From: Sulfurovum sp. NBC37-1
GTDB lineage: Bacteria; Campylobacterota; Campylobacteria; Campylobacterales; Sulfurovaceae
Direction of reading: 5' to 3'
NCBI RefSeq assembly: GCF_000010345.1
Contig: NC_009663.1
Span: forward strand, 1,054,001 to 1,118,000
Length of the DNA stretch: 64,000 nucleotides
Shown here: positions 8,900 to 17,626 of the stretch, piece after piece
How positions within the stretch are numbered: position 1 is the first letter of the stretch
Layout: each line of letters begins with the position of its first letter
Made by a program: the position numbers and the translations under genes
The notes under the pieces: generated by a model
Seen by the model: the letters and a program-made list of their open reading frames with translations, nothing else
What the model was told of the DNA's origin: nothing
The model's database searches: none

Positions 8900-9754
8900 T
8901 CAAAGAATCGCTTTAAGTCCATAAAAATAACTTTGAAGTTTCAAAATACTTTTAGTACTTAAGTCCTCGAAAAAGGATTCTAACTTGTCTTTCTCTTTCC
9001 AGACTGGTTCTTTAACTTTTGCCAAGGCAGCAATCTGTTCTTTGGCACTTCTCTTTGTAGCAATCTCGTCGATGAGGCCTGCTTTTTTGGCTCTCTTGGA
9101 AGAGAAGATATGTGCATCGGCATAGGCTGTTGAGTTGTTCACATCCAGCCCTCTTGCCTTGGCGACATCCGAAACGAACAGCTCATATGTATCCTTGGTC
9201 AGCCTTTCAAGTTCCTCTCTCTCTTTGGGTGTCCATTCCCTTGTCGGTGTTCCGGCTTCCTTGTACTCCCCCTGTTTAACAATCTGTGTCCCTACACCGA
9301 CCTTCTCCATCAGTTCATGAAGATTGGGGGCTTCCATGATCACACCGATGGAACCCACGATCGAACCGGGATTGGCGATGATCTTGTTGGCATAGATGGA
9401 GGCATAGTAGCTTCCGCTTGCCATGATGCCGCTGGCATAGGCGATAACAGGTTTCTTTTCCTTGAGCTCTTTGATCGCATGGCAGATCTCGATGGAGGGT
9501 GGAACAGCGCCTCCGGGTGAATTGACATTGAAAAGTACCCCTTTTATGTCGTCATCTTTTCTTGCTTTGTCTATCTCTTTGAGGACTTTATCCGCATCCA
9601 TGATGGGACCGGTGAGCTTGATCTCCTGCAGGTTGGCGGGTTTCAGTTTAGATTCTGAAGTGGGCATGAAGACGATCAGAAGGATGAGCAAGAACAGCAT
9701 CCCCTTGAAGTGATCGCCAAGCCATTTGATGAAATCGCTGAATTTTTTAAACAT
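8900..9754 (-). CDS. sppA: Signal peptide peptidase SppA (S49)
   Basis: A 284-residue short-form SppA, anchored by one N-terminal helix (residues 18-31), that degrades cleaved signal peptides in the inner membrane. The Ser/Lys dyad is visible: S113 in MASGSYYAS and K165 in GEYKEAGTP, 52 residues apart as in Bacillus SppA. NSPGG (78-82) and the GSIGV segment are also typical. AAGGAG before the start lies inside the end of the upstream amidohydrolase gene, which it overlaps by eight bases, so the two are translationally linked. Confidence 0.9.
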   Translation of the reverse strand: MFKKFSDFIKWLGDHFKGMLFLLILLIVFMPTSESKLKPANLQEIKLTGPIMDADKVLKEIDKARKDDDIKGVLFNVNSPGGAVPPSIEICHAIKELKEKKPVIAYASGIMASGSYYASIYANKIIANPGSIVGSIGVIMEAPNLHELMEKVGVGTQIVKQGEYKEAGTPTREWTPKEREELERLTKDTYELFVSDVAKARGLDVNNSTAYADAHIFSSKRAKKAGLIDEIATKRSAKEQIAALAKVKEPVWKEKDKLESFFEDLSTKSILKLQSYFYGLKAIL

Positions 9755-10970
9755 ACTGTTCTCCTTCTATGTATACCTGTGAGACCTGTTTGGTATGAAT
9801 GATGCTCCAGAGCGCTACCTCTTCTTTGCTTTGGGGCATGGCCGGAAGGGTAAGTACCACCAGGTCGGCCAAGGCTCCCACTTCTATTTTTCCGCAGTTG
9901 AGGCCGAGGATCTCGGCGGCATCCTGTGTACTGGCCCTGATCAGCCTTTCCGCAAGTATATGGATGGGTGCCTGATGATGCAGCATAATCGCAGCGCGGA
10001 ATTCGTCAAAGATGCTGAGCGAGTCATTGGAGCTCAGACCATCCGTGGCTACACTATAGGGAAGCGCATATTTCTGCAGTGTTTCAATAGGCAGTCTTCC
10101 GCAGCCAAGATAGCGATTGGAACGGGGACAGTGTGCGATGGAGTGGCCTTTTTGACTAAGATACTCCAGCTCTTCCTCTGTAGCCTGGACCGCATGGGCA
10201 AAATGGGTCGGGTAGGTGTCGAACGCATGCATGAATTCTTGGATGTTCGTAACCGGAGTGGAAGTGCTGAAGTATTTTTCAAAGAAGCTTTTGAACTCTC
10301 CTTCTCCCTCTTCCAGCCATTGACGTTCCACCTGTGATTCCAGGAAGTGTGCGGTCAGCGGCATCTTGTTCTGTTTGGCAAGTGTCACGGCTTTCTGAAG
10401 AATGATGGGATGAACAGAGTAGGGGGAGTGGATGGCCACAGCTGGTGTGATCTTGGCAGATTCATCGCAGCTTTGGGAAGCCTTGACGCGTTCAAGAAAA
10501 TCACCGTAGAGCATATCGGCAGTAGCAGCGTTGGAACCAATGACCTCATTGAAGAAGACGACGCGCTGGGCTGCTTTTTCACACACTTCAAGTTCCGTTC
10601 CGAAACTGGAGATGGCACCGAATGCCGTAATACCCGAACGCAGCATCTCGTCACACTCTTTTTGCATCATAGCATTGTCGCAGGCATTGACGAGGTCATC
10701 CCTGTGTTCTATGACCGAGTCGAGCCACGGCATGAAGGAGCCATATTTCAAAGATGTCTTGTTGGCGGAGAATTCGAGGTGGACATGGGTGTTGATGAAA
10801 CCGGGATAAATGACCGAGTAGGGTGCCGTCCTGATGATATCCGCATTCGGGTAAATTGTCAGAAGACTCTCAAGAGGGCCAATACCACGGATCTGTTCGT
10901 CAAAGGCCACGGCCTGGTTCTCGATGAAGCCGTTGGGTGTATAGATATGGTCAGCAACTATAATCTTCAT
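9747..10970 (-). CDS. Amidohydrolase, aminofutalosine deaminase family
   Basis: A 407-residue metal-dependent amidohydrolase with the metal site H62-V-H64, a later AIHSPYSVHP segment, a HFLES helix, a histidine in SIAHCPRSN and the aspartate of ATDGLSSND. This layout matches the deaminases that convert 6-amino-6-deoxyfutalosine to futalosine in the menaquinone route of Campylobacterota. Menaquinone is the usual respiratory quinone of this group. A guanine or S-adenosylhomocysteine deaminase activity is the alternative. Linked to sppA by overlap; divergent from aroQ. Confidence 0.75.
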   Translation of the reverse strand: MKIIVADHIYTPNGFIENQAVAFDEQIRGIGPLESLLTIYPNADIIRTAPYSVIYPGFINTHVHLEFSANKTSLKYGSFMPWLDSVIEHRDDLVNACDNAMMQKECDEMLRSGITAFGAISSFGTELEVCEKAAQRVVFFNEVIGSNAATADMLYGDFLERVKASQSCDESAKITPAVAIHSPYSVHPIILQKAVTLAKQNKMPLTAHFLESQVERQWLEEGEGEFKSFFEKYFSTSTPVTNIQEFMHAFDTYPTHFAHAVQATEEELEYLSQKGHSIAHCPRSNRYLGCGRLPIETLQKYALPYSVATDGLSSNDSLSIFDEFRAAIMLHHQAPIHILAERLIRASTQDAAEILGLNCGKIEVGALADLVVLTLPAMPQSKEEVALWSIIHTKQVSQVYIEGEQYV

Positions 10971-11045
10971 GAAGATACATCCTTTTTTTGTTTTTGGCCC
11001 CGGGATTTGCAGTATTATTGTAAACGGGGATTAATTCTAATTTGA

Positions 11046-11051
11046 TAAAAT
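11046..11051 (+). promoter_or_regulatory. Predicted -10 element of aroQ
   Basis: TAAAAT, 30 bases ahead of the aroQ start, is the best -10 candidate in the 111-base divergent spacer. AAGGCAGAAA precedes the ATG. The operon run to mnmA (15788) has no other obvious promoter, apart from the 108-base spacer after aroQ. Confidence 0.4.
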
Positions 11052-11081
11052 GATACCCAAATTAAATAAATAAGGCAGAAA

Positions 11082-11570
11082 ATGAAAATAGTTGTAATCC
11101 AGGGTCCAAACCTCAATATGCTCGGTATCAGAGAACAGAATATCTATGGTCCGATGAAGTTGGAAGATATCCATAAGCAGATGAAAGGTTTTGCAGAGCA
11201 GAACAAATTGGAGATCGAATTCTTCCAGAGCAACCTTGAGGGTGAGATCGTAGACCGTATTCAGGAGTGTATCGGTGATGCAGACGGGATCATCATCAAC
11301 CCGGCAGCCTATACGCATACGTCCATCGCTATCCGTGATGCGATCGCAGCGGTACAGCTTCCGACATTGGAAGTACACCTTTCCAACATCCATCAGAGAG
11401 AAGAGTTCAGACACAAGTCGCTCATCGCACCGGTATGTGCAGGACAGATCGTGGGTATGGGGCCGTTCGGTTACCATCTTGCAATGGTCGGTATGACACA
11501 GATCCTTTCTGAAGTAGCGGCAATGAGAGAGCAGCAGGCCAAAGCCCAGGCAGCAGCACAGCAGAAGTAA
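11082..11570 (+). CDS. aroQ: Type II 3-dehydroquinate dehydratase
   Basis: A 162-residue type II dehydroquinase of the shikimate pathway, converting 3-dehydroquinate to 3-dehydroshikimate. Diagnostic features are [12 protein letters not shown] at the N-terminus, IYG with the catalytic tyrosine, NPAAYTHTS and [15 protein letters not shown]. The Ala/Gln-rich tail (about the last 15 residues) is extra. Position next to the futalosine-type amidohydrolase and folK is conserved in Campylobacter. Confidence 0.95.
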   Translation: MKIVVIQGPNLNMLGIREQNIYGPMKLEDIHKQMKGFAEQNKLEIEFFQSNLEGEIVDRIQECIGDADGIIINPAAYTHTSIAIRDAIAAVQLPTLEVHLSNIHQREEFRHKSLIAPVCAGQIVGMGPFGYHLAMVGMTQILSEVAAMREQQAKAQAAAQQK

Positions 11571-11626
11571 TTTTCTCTGTTTTCTGTGCCTGTCGCAGAA
11601 GACACGTATACCTCGTATTAGTCAGG

Positions 11627-11644
11627 CGGTGCGAAATATCGCAC
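11627..11644. repeat. Single REP-like palindrome
   Basis: GGTGCGAAATATCGCACC followed by CTACGG, in the aroQ to M24 peptidase spacer. The architecture (GGTG arm, short loop, CACC arm, then CTACG) is the same as the REP array at 60176-60980, with a different arm sequence. Confidence 0.55.
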
Positions 11645-11678
11645 CCTACGGTTCTCCTCCTCTTTTAAAAGGCTCAAC

Positions 11679-12698
11679 ATGAATTATATGCTCAAAGATG
11701 AAAATGCTATCTATTATGAATGCGGTTACAGTTGTGACAATGCACTCTATCTCTCACTAGGATCTGAAGCATTCTTCATTACCGACAGCCGATATACAAT
11801 AGACGCGCAGGATCATGTCAGGGGTGCCAATGTAGTGGTAGATGGAGACCTGTACAGCAGAGCGCTGAAGCTGCTTAAAAAGGCAAAAGTCAGAAAGGTG
11901 ATTTTCGATCCAAAAGAGTGGAGTGTTGCCGGCTTTGAAGCCATCAGTACTAAAACCAAAGTACATTTTAAGGCGGTACCGGACTTTTCCCATAAAAAAC
12001 GTATCATAAAAAGTGATGCAGAGTTGAAGATCATAGCCAAAGCGGCCAAGCTTGGTACAAAAGCTTTCTCTACGCTTGCCAAAGAGTTTAGCCGGAACGG
12101 TTTTGGTGAAAATGAATTTAAACTGACATACAGGGCCAAATCCGTTCTAAGCGGTTTCGGAAAGTTTGATCTCAGTTTCGATCCTATCGTTGCCATTAAT
12201 GGCAATGCTGCCAAACCGCATGCCACCCCGACAAAAAGAAAACTTAAAAAGGGTGATCTTCTTCTGGTCGATGCGGGGCTGAAGTACAAGCGTTACTGTT
12301 CCGACAGAACGCGTACTGTCTTTGCCAAAAAGGGTTTTGAGTTTGGTACCGAACAGACTTTCTCAAAGAGGAAGATACAGAAAGCCTACGATACTGTGCT
12401 CAAAGCCCATGACAGGGCCATAGCCAAAGCCCGTTCAGGTATGAAAGCCAAAGAGGTCGATGCCCTGACACGTGATCTTATCACCAAAGCAGGTTTTGGA
12501 GAGTATTACGTTCACTCGACAGGACATGGCGTGGGACTGGATATCCACGAGATGCCCTACATTTCCAGCCGCTCGGACACCGTCATCGAAGACGGGATGG
12601 TCTATACCATAGAGCCGGGTATCTACATCCCCGGAGAGTTCGGTATTCGTATCGAGGACATGGTGGCAATGGTGGACGGCAGAGCGCGGGTGCTCTGA
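11679..12698 (+). CDS. M24 family Xaa-Pro-type aminopeptidase
   Basis: A 339-residue member of the creatinase/aminopeptidase P fold. The C-terminal pita-bread domain shows all five metal ligands: two Asp in LLVDAGLKYKRYCSDRTRT, His in HSTGHGVGLDIHE, and Glu in EPGIYIPGEFGIRIED (two). The N-terminal creatinase-type domain (residues 1-110) includes ITDSRYTIDA. It probably trims Xaa-Pro peptides in the cytosol. Inserted between aroQ and folK compared with the Campylobacter order. Confidence 0.85.
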   Translation: MNYMLKDENAIYYECGYSCDNALYLSLGSEAFFITDSRYTIDAQDHVRGANVVVDGDLYSRALKLLKKAKVRKVIFDPKEWSVAGFEAISTKTKVHFKAVPDFSHKKRIIKSDAELKIIAKAAKLGTKAFSTLAKEFSRNGFGENEFKLTYRAKSVLSGFGKFDLSFDPIVAINGNAAKPHATPTKRKLKKGDLLLVDAGLKYKRYCSDRTRTVFAKKGFEFGTEQTFSKRKIQKAYDTVLKAHDRAIAKARSGMKAKEVDALTRDLITKAGFGEYYVHSTGHGVGLDIHEMPYISSRSDTVIEDGMVYTIEPGIYIPGEFGIRIEDMVAMVDGRARVL

Positions 12699-12717
12699 TT
12701 TTTATATTGGGAAATAA

Positions 12718-13218
12718 ATGGTAAAAAGAAAAAAACTGAACAAAGACCTGACATTGATTTTTACCCCTCATTTTCCCTATAATGCAAACAGAAATTCCCG
12801 TATGCGCTATAGAGCGCTTCTGGGGATCGGCGGGAATGTAGGTGATGTACTCCGCCGTTTCGAGCATTTTTTCTGGTACCTGAAAGATTCTGAATTCATT
12901 CATTTGCTGGAGAGCTCACCGATACTAAAAAATCCGCCATTCGGTTTTCTGGAACAGGATGATTTTCTGAATGCAACACTGCTTGTAGAGACCGATCTGA
13001 CACCAAAGCAGTTACTGCGTTATGTTCTTCGGATAGAAAAGAAGTTTGGTAGAAAACGTTTATTTAAAGACGGACCAAGAACACTGGATATAGACTTGAT
13101 ATTTTATGAGGATATCAGGATGGAGAGTAGAGAATTGACACTTCCGCATCCTTCTTGGATGCAGAGAGCATCAGTGCTGATCCCTCTGTCAATGATGAAA
13201 GAAAAGGTAAATCGATGA
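12718..13218 (+). CDS. folK: HPPK, 6-hydroxymethyl-dihydropterin pyrophosphokinase
   Basis: A folate-pathway enzyme transferring pyrophosphate from ATP to 6-hydroxymethyl-7,8-dihydropterin. Motifs are LGIGGNVGDV, the GPRTLDIDLIFYEDI catalytic segment and LPHPSWMQRASVL. The annotated start gives 166 residues with a 28-residue basic extension; an internal ATG at 12802 would give the usual core but lacks a ribosome site, so the longer form is kept. Overlaps flhF by four bases. Confidence 0.9.
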   Translation: MVKRKKLNKDLTLIFTPHFPYNANRNSRMRYRALLGIGGNVGDVLRRFEHFFWYLKDSEFIHLLESSPILKNPPFGFLEQDDFLNATLLVETDLTPKQLLRYVLRIEKKFGRKRLFKDGPRTLDIDLIFYEDIRMESRELTLPHPSWMQRASVLIPLSMMKEKVNR

Positions 13219-14303
13219 TGATCAATGAAACATTTGTAGCCGCCGATCCCAAAAGTGCGTATGAACAGGCTGTGGATAAATACGGTACCGATATCAAGAT
13301 CGTTTCTGCAAAGCAGGTGAAGTACGATGACGACGAACTGCGTTCCGAAGTAGTCATCGCCGTACCCAAAGCACTTTTTATGGAGAAGTCGTTCGGTGCA
13401 CAGGCACTTTACAGGGGCCCTGAAAATGAGGAAGAAATACTTCTGGATGAGATCGGTGAACTCAAGACACAGCTTGAAGAGATGCGTGATGGGCTGTTGC
13501 AAAAAGGCAGGTTCGGTACGGTTGCAGACGATGTTAAAAAACTTTTCATGAAAAAAGGAATCGCCGAACAATGGCTTGATGGTGTACTTATCCCTCTTAT
13601 CGGTACAACGGTTATGGATGATGCACAGCTGCTTGTCTCCTATCTGCTTGAAGAGATCGATGAAACTCTCAAGGTCAAAGAAGAAGATCTGGATCACTCA
13701 AAGATCATGATGCTTGTTGGGCCGACAGGCGTAGGGAAAACAACCACGATCGCCAAACTGGCTGCCCGGTATGCCTACCTGCTGGACCGGCCCTATAAAG
13801 TGGCGCTTATCAACCTCGACAGCTACAAAGTCGGTGCCATCGAACAGTTGGCGCATTATGCGGATATCATGCAGATAGAACATTACTCCATCGCCTCTGC
13901 CGATGCGTTTGGAGAAAAGATTGAAGCACTGAGTTCCTATGATATTATCCTGGTCGATACTGCCGGCATGTCTCCCTATGATACACAGAAATTCGTCAAG
14001 ACGATCGAGTTCGTTAATACAAAGATACCTAAAAAGATCGAAGTGGCACTGGTGCTTGCAGCAACGGTGAAGTATGAAGATATGGAAGATATCCATGAGA
14101 ACTTTTCTTTTCTGAACCTGGACTCCGTGATCATATCCAAGTTCGATGAGACGAAACATTTCGGTACACTGCTTAATTTCATGCTGCTCTATGACCTTCC
14201 GATGAGCTACTTCTCGACTGGACAGGAAGTACCGGACGATCTGCTGGTGGCAAGCAAGGAGTATCTGCTTGAAAAGTTCATCGGGGATGTGCATGAAGGA
14301 TGA
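13215..14303 (+). CDS. flhF: FlhF-type SRP-family GTPase
   Basis: A 362-residue SRP-family GTPase. The G1 loop GPTGVGKTT starts at residue 169, with LINLDSYKVGAIEQL, DTAGMSPYD and SKFDETKHFGTLLN further on. The N-terminal region (1-150) is FlhF-like. FlhF marks the pole for flagellum assembly and in Campylobacterota also affects flagellar gene expression. The ATG at 13215 overlaps the folK stop; an upstream in-frame ATG lies inside folK. The usual next gene flhG is not present. Confidence 0.85.
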   Translation: MMINETFVAADPKSAYEQAVDKYGTDIKIVSAKQVKYDDDELRSEVVIAVPKALFMEKSFGAQALYRGPENEEEILLDEIGELKTQLEEMRDGLLQKGRFGTVADDVKKLFMKKGIAEQWLDGVLIPLIGTTVMDDAQLLVSYLLEEIDETLKVKEEDLDHSKIMMLVGPTGVGKTTTIAKLAARYAYLLDRPYKVALINLDSYKVGAIEQLAHYADIMQIEHYSIASADAFGEKIEALSSYDIILVDTAGMSPYDTQKFVKTIEFVNTKIPKKIEVALVLAATVKYEDMEDIHENFSFLNLDSVIISKFDETKHFGTLLNFMLLYDLPMSYFSTGQEVPDDLLVASKEYLLEKFIGDVHEG

Positions 14304-14769
14304 GAATCAGGCGCTTCGTCTGGAAAGACTGATGCAGAAACACCAGGTCTATCCAGAGTATGAATTGTGTCTGCCCTCCGTCACGCTCAAGAAGAGTCTA
14401 CTCAAAAAGTTGTCCAAGGGTGATGTGCTTCTTCTTGGAATGCAACAGATGGAAATGATACTTGTTTCAGAAGAGAATGGCTGTGCAAAAGCGGTGCTTG
14501 CTTCTTATGACGAAAGTATGACGATTCAGATAGTTGAACTAGTAAAGCGTACAGTAAATATGGTTGATAGTAAAAAATATAAAGAAGTGGGAATTTCATT
14601 GGCTACTTTAAGAAGCAGGGTGCTCGAAGCCGGGCATAAAGTGGAAACCAACCAAGTAGATCTGGATGATATTTCACTCTTTGTTGAGAAAAAAAAGATC
14701 GCAACTGCCAGACTTGTCATGGTAGATGATGAGATCGCGGTGCAGATAAAAGAGGTAAAGAAGATATGA
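14293..14769 (+). CDS. SpoA-like protein, possible FliM/FliY relic
   Basis: The C-terminal 60 residues ([21 protein letters not shown]...IAVQIKEV) match the shape of a SpoA domain, as at the end of FliN/FliY/FliM. An upstream segment ([18 protein letters not shown]...MTIQIVEL) looks like a second, weaker copy. SpoA proteins form the flagellar C-ring or type III sorting platform. ATG 14293 is chosen over ATGs at 14269 and 14287 because GGGG lies seven bases upstream. It sits where Campylobacter has flhG-fliA-fliM-fliY, overlapping flhF by 11 bases and mnmA by four. The assignment is by eye and moderate only. Confidence 0.5.
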
Positions 14770-15788
14770 CAAAAGGAAAAGTTCTGGTAGGACTGAGCGG
14801 TGGAGTGGACTCTACTGTGACAGCCGTGCTACTGCAAAAAGAAGGCTATGAGGTCGAGGGTGTCTACATGAGACTGCATGACAAGCCCGGGTACCATGAA
14901 GATAACTGGGGAAAAGTACAAAAGGTTGCCGACTATCTCAGGATCAAAGTGCATTTTCATGACCTGAGCGAAGCATTCAATGCCAATGTCTATGAGTATT
15001 TTGTTGAGAGCTATAAGAAGGGATTGACACCCAACCCATGCGTGATGTGCAACCGTACCATCAAATTTGGGAAAATGGTAGAGTTCGCCGACACATTGGG
15101 TATTGAATTTGTTGCAACGGGACATTACTTACAATGTGATGGAAATTATATTTATGCGGCAGAAGATGCAGGTAAAGATCAGAGCTATTTTCTTTCGGAA
15201 GTAAAAAAAGAGGTCCTGCCAAGGCTTCTCTTCCCGCTTGGTACATGGATCAAGGATGATGTCAAAGCATATGCTGCCAATATTGACGTACTCAAAGAGT
15301 TCGCGACACAGGCGGAAAGCAGTGAGATCTGTTTTGTGGAAAATTCCTATGACGAAGTACTGGCAAAGCATATGAATATAGATATGCCCGGAGAAACAGT
15401 TGACACGCAGGGCAATGTCGTCGGAACACATAAAGGCTACATGCACTATACCATCGGTAAAAGAAGGGGCTTTTTTGTCAACGGCGCCCATGATCCGCAC
15501 TTCGTTATAGATATCAAACCCGAAAGCAACCAGATTGTGGTAGGTACACGTGAAAAACTCGAAGAGAATGCCTTCGAAGTCAAGCAGATCAACCTTTTTG
15601 AAGACCTTGTAGAGTTCGACTGTGAAGTGAAGGTACGTTACCGTACGAGAGCAGTACCCTGTCATATCAAGATAGAGGGAGAACGAGCCACCGTTGTACT
15701 GACTGAACCGGTTTTTGGACTGGCAAAAGAGCAGGTTGCAGCATTTTATGATGGCAGAAGACTACTGGGCGGCGGAGTGATCTGTTAA
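14766..15788 (+). CDS. mnmA: tRNA-specific 2-thiouridylase MnmA
   Basis: A 340-residue enzyme that thiolates U34 in the anticodon of Lys, Glu and Gln tRNAs. It has the PP-loop SGGVDS (11-16), the NPCVMCN motif with C92/C95, KDQSYFL, and SSEICFV with the second catalytic cysteine. The C-terminal beta-barrel ends RLLGGGVI. It overlaps the SpoA-like gene by four bases. Confidence 0.95.
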
Positions 15789-15828
15789 GATGGTGTATGC
15801 ACCCAGGCTAATTCCTGCAGGGCATTAC

Positions 15829-15849
15829 AAACCCTACGGTTTCTTTTTT
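15829..15849 (+). terminator. Intrinsic terminator of mnmA
   Basis: AAACC-CTAC-GGTTT followed by CTTTTTT forms a short hairpin with a T run about 40 bases after the mnmA stop. The CTACGG core recalls the tail of the REP-like repeats. The same DNA encodes the last codons and stop of the convergent DUF2062 gene. Confidence 0.55.
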
Positions 15850-16445
15850 ATCTGCGGCTCATGTTCCTGTGATGAGGTCAAACTGAAGTGTTTGTTTTTA
15901 GACTTCTCCTGTTTTTTACGCTTTTTTTCTTCCCTGTGTTTTTTGCGTGCAATATCCTTTTCGGCTTTCTCTTTTCTGACCGAGTGTATCCATAGCCAGT
16001 TCAATCCAAGGTAGATCAAACCCGATACGACAATGGAGTAGAATGCTGTACCGACATAGAGGGGCACGAAGATATCGCCAAGGTTGTTCTTGAACCACTC
16101 TACCGTCAGTTCGACGTTGTGTATCCCTTCCCGTCCGAGCAAAAAGTTTCCCGTGAGGTACTCCATGTAGTACATCGGTGGCATGGTAAATGGATTGCTG
16201 AGCCAGACCATGGAGATAGCGATGGGTACGTTGAAACGGATGAACGGTGTCGTGGCCAGTACGGCAGCCATCTGCATAGGCATGGGAATGAAGCCCCAGA
16301 AAAGTCCAATACCTACACCGCGTGTGACCGAACGGCGGTTGATACCAAGATAGTCTTTGGGAAGATGGTATTTTTCCAAAAAGGCATCGATCTTGTTTTG
16401 CTTTCCGCCCGTATTCTTCTTCTTTCTAAAAACTTTTCTTATCAT
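15834..16445 (-). CDS. DUF2062 membrane protein
   Basis: A 203-residue protein with the DUF2062 core: RRSVTRGVGIGLFWGFIPMP, then VPIAISMVWLSNPFT and PPMYYMEYLTG. Three hydrophobic segments are followed by a long Lys/Glu-rich, probably disordered cytosolic tail (residues about 155-203). The family is widespread in Gram-negatives but its biochemical role is unknown. Divergent from prs and convergent with mnmA. Confidence 0.8.
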   Translation of the reverse strand: MIRKVFRKKKNTGGKQNKIDAFLEKYHLPKDYLGINRRSVTRGVGIGLFWGFIPMPMQMAAVLATTPFIRFNVPIAISMVWLSNPFTMPPMYYMEYLTGNFLLGREGIHNVELTVEWFKNNLGDIFVPLYVGTAFYSIVVSGLIYLGLNWLWIHSVRKEKAEKDIARKKHREEKKRKKQEKSKNKHFSLTSSQEHEPQIKKKP

Positions 16446-16524
16446 TTAAAACCGTACTTATATTAATTATTTGCATTAGTGTAGTATCCGGGAGCTTTAA
16501 ATCCCCTTTTTATCAACTTTTGTG

Positions 16525-16530
16525 TAAAAT
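16525..16530 (+). promoter_or_regulatory. Predicted -10 element of prs
   Basis: TGTGTAAAAT provides an extended-type -10 (TAAAAT) 32 bases before the prs start; AAAAGGT forms the ribosome site. No strong -35 is seen. Confidence 0.45.
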
Positions 16531-16562
16531 ACGCGTACTAATTTATTTACAAAAGGTACACA

Positions 16563-17498
16563 ATGAGCGGATATATGATCTTTTCCGGAACAGCGAACCC
16601 TGAACTCTCGCAAGAGATAGCCAATTACCTTGAAATGCCTCTTTCTCAGGCAAAGATCAACCGTTTTTCTGATGGTGAGATCAATGTTCAGATTGCTGAG
16701 AGTGTTCGCGGTAAAGATGTATTCATCATACAGCCGACCTCCGCACCGGCCAATGCCAATTTGATGGAACTGCTTATCATGACGGATGCATTGAAGCGTT
16801 CTTCAGCTAAATCCATCACGGCGGTCGTTCCGTATTACGGTTATGCCAGACAGGACAGAAAGGCGGCACCGAGAGTACCTATCTCTGCCAAACTGGTAGC
16901 GAATCTGATGGAGACAGCGGGTATCACACGAATGGTCACTGTCGACCTGCATGCTTCACAGATACAGGGCTTCTTCGATATTCCGGTAGACAACCTTTAT
17001 GGAGCGATACTATTCATGGATTATATCAAAGCGAAGAATTTCAAGAATCCTATTATTGCTTCTCCAGATATCGGCGGTGTGGCAAGAGCCAGATATTTTG
17101 CAAATAAACTGGGGCTCGATATGGTTATTGTCGATAAACGTCGCGAAAAGGCAAACGAATCCGAAGTGATGAACATCATCGGCGATGTGGAGGGTAAAGA
17201 TGTGATCCTTATTGACGATATGGTCGATACGGCAGGGACCATGGTCAAAGCGGCAGCAGCACTGAAGAATCTTGGTGCGACCTCTGTCATGGCCTGTTGT
17301 ACCCACCCGGTACTCTCCGGACCGGCATTCGACCGTCTTGAGAAGGGTGAGCTCGATGAGCTTGTCGTAGCCAATACTATACCGATGACCAGACACTGTA
17401 CAAAGATCAAGATGCTCTCCACTGCTTCCATGCTCGGAGAGGTGATCAGACGGGTGCATAACAATGAGAGCGTTAATTCTCTTTTTGAGACGAACTAA
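16563..17498 (+). CDS. prs: Ribose-phosphate pyrophosphokinase
   Basis: A 311-residue class I PRPP synthase, making PRPP from ribose 5-phosphate and ATP for nucleotide, histidine and tryptophan synthesis. Typical features are FSDGEINVQI, YYGYARQDRK, the VDLHASQIQGFFDIPVDNL metal-binding segment and the PRPP loop ILIDDMVDTAGTM. Full length, no anomalies. Confidence 0.97.
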   Translation: MSGYMIFSGTANPELSQEIANYLEMPLSQAKINRFSDGEINVQIAESVRGKDVFIIQPTSAPANANLMELLIMTDALKRSSAKSITAVVPYYGYARQDRKAAPRVPISAKLVANLMETAGITRMVTVDLHASQIQGFFDIPVDNLYGAILFMDYIKAKNFKNPIIASPDIGGVARARYFANKLGLDMVIVDKRREKANESEVMNIIGDVEGKDVILIDDMVDTAGTMVKAAAALKNLGATSVMACCTHPVLSGPAFDRLEKGELDELVVANTIPMTRHCTKIKMLSTASMLGEVIRRVHNNESVNSLFETN

Positions 17499-17507
17499 AC
17501 ACTGTAG

Positions 17508-17584
17508 GGTGCTGTGCCCTCACAGCACCAAAAAGCAATGTATAAATTAAACAGAGTGTTGTCGGGAGACTACACCCTACAACA
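17508..17584. repeat. Two REP-like palindromes between prs and lepA
   Basis: GGTGCTGTGCCCTCACAGCACC (17508-17529) is a nine-base-arm palindrome preceded by GTAG, i.e. an inverted version of the CACC-CTAC module. A second imperfect hairpin (17556-17584; GTGTTGT arm and ACAACAC arm) carries CACCCTAC inside. They resemble the 60176-60980 array but with other arm sequences, and may also act as a transcription brake after prs. Confidence 0.55.
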
Positions 17585-17626
17585 CCGGATGAAAAAGAAT
17601 TTTTATCTGGTCAGATAAGGAACAAA

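Noticed and set aside
15789-16562. tRNA or rRNA genes
   Set aside because: No clover-leaf or conserved rRNA segments were seen here or in other spacers.
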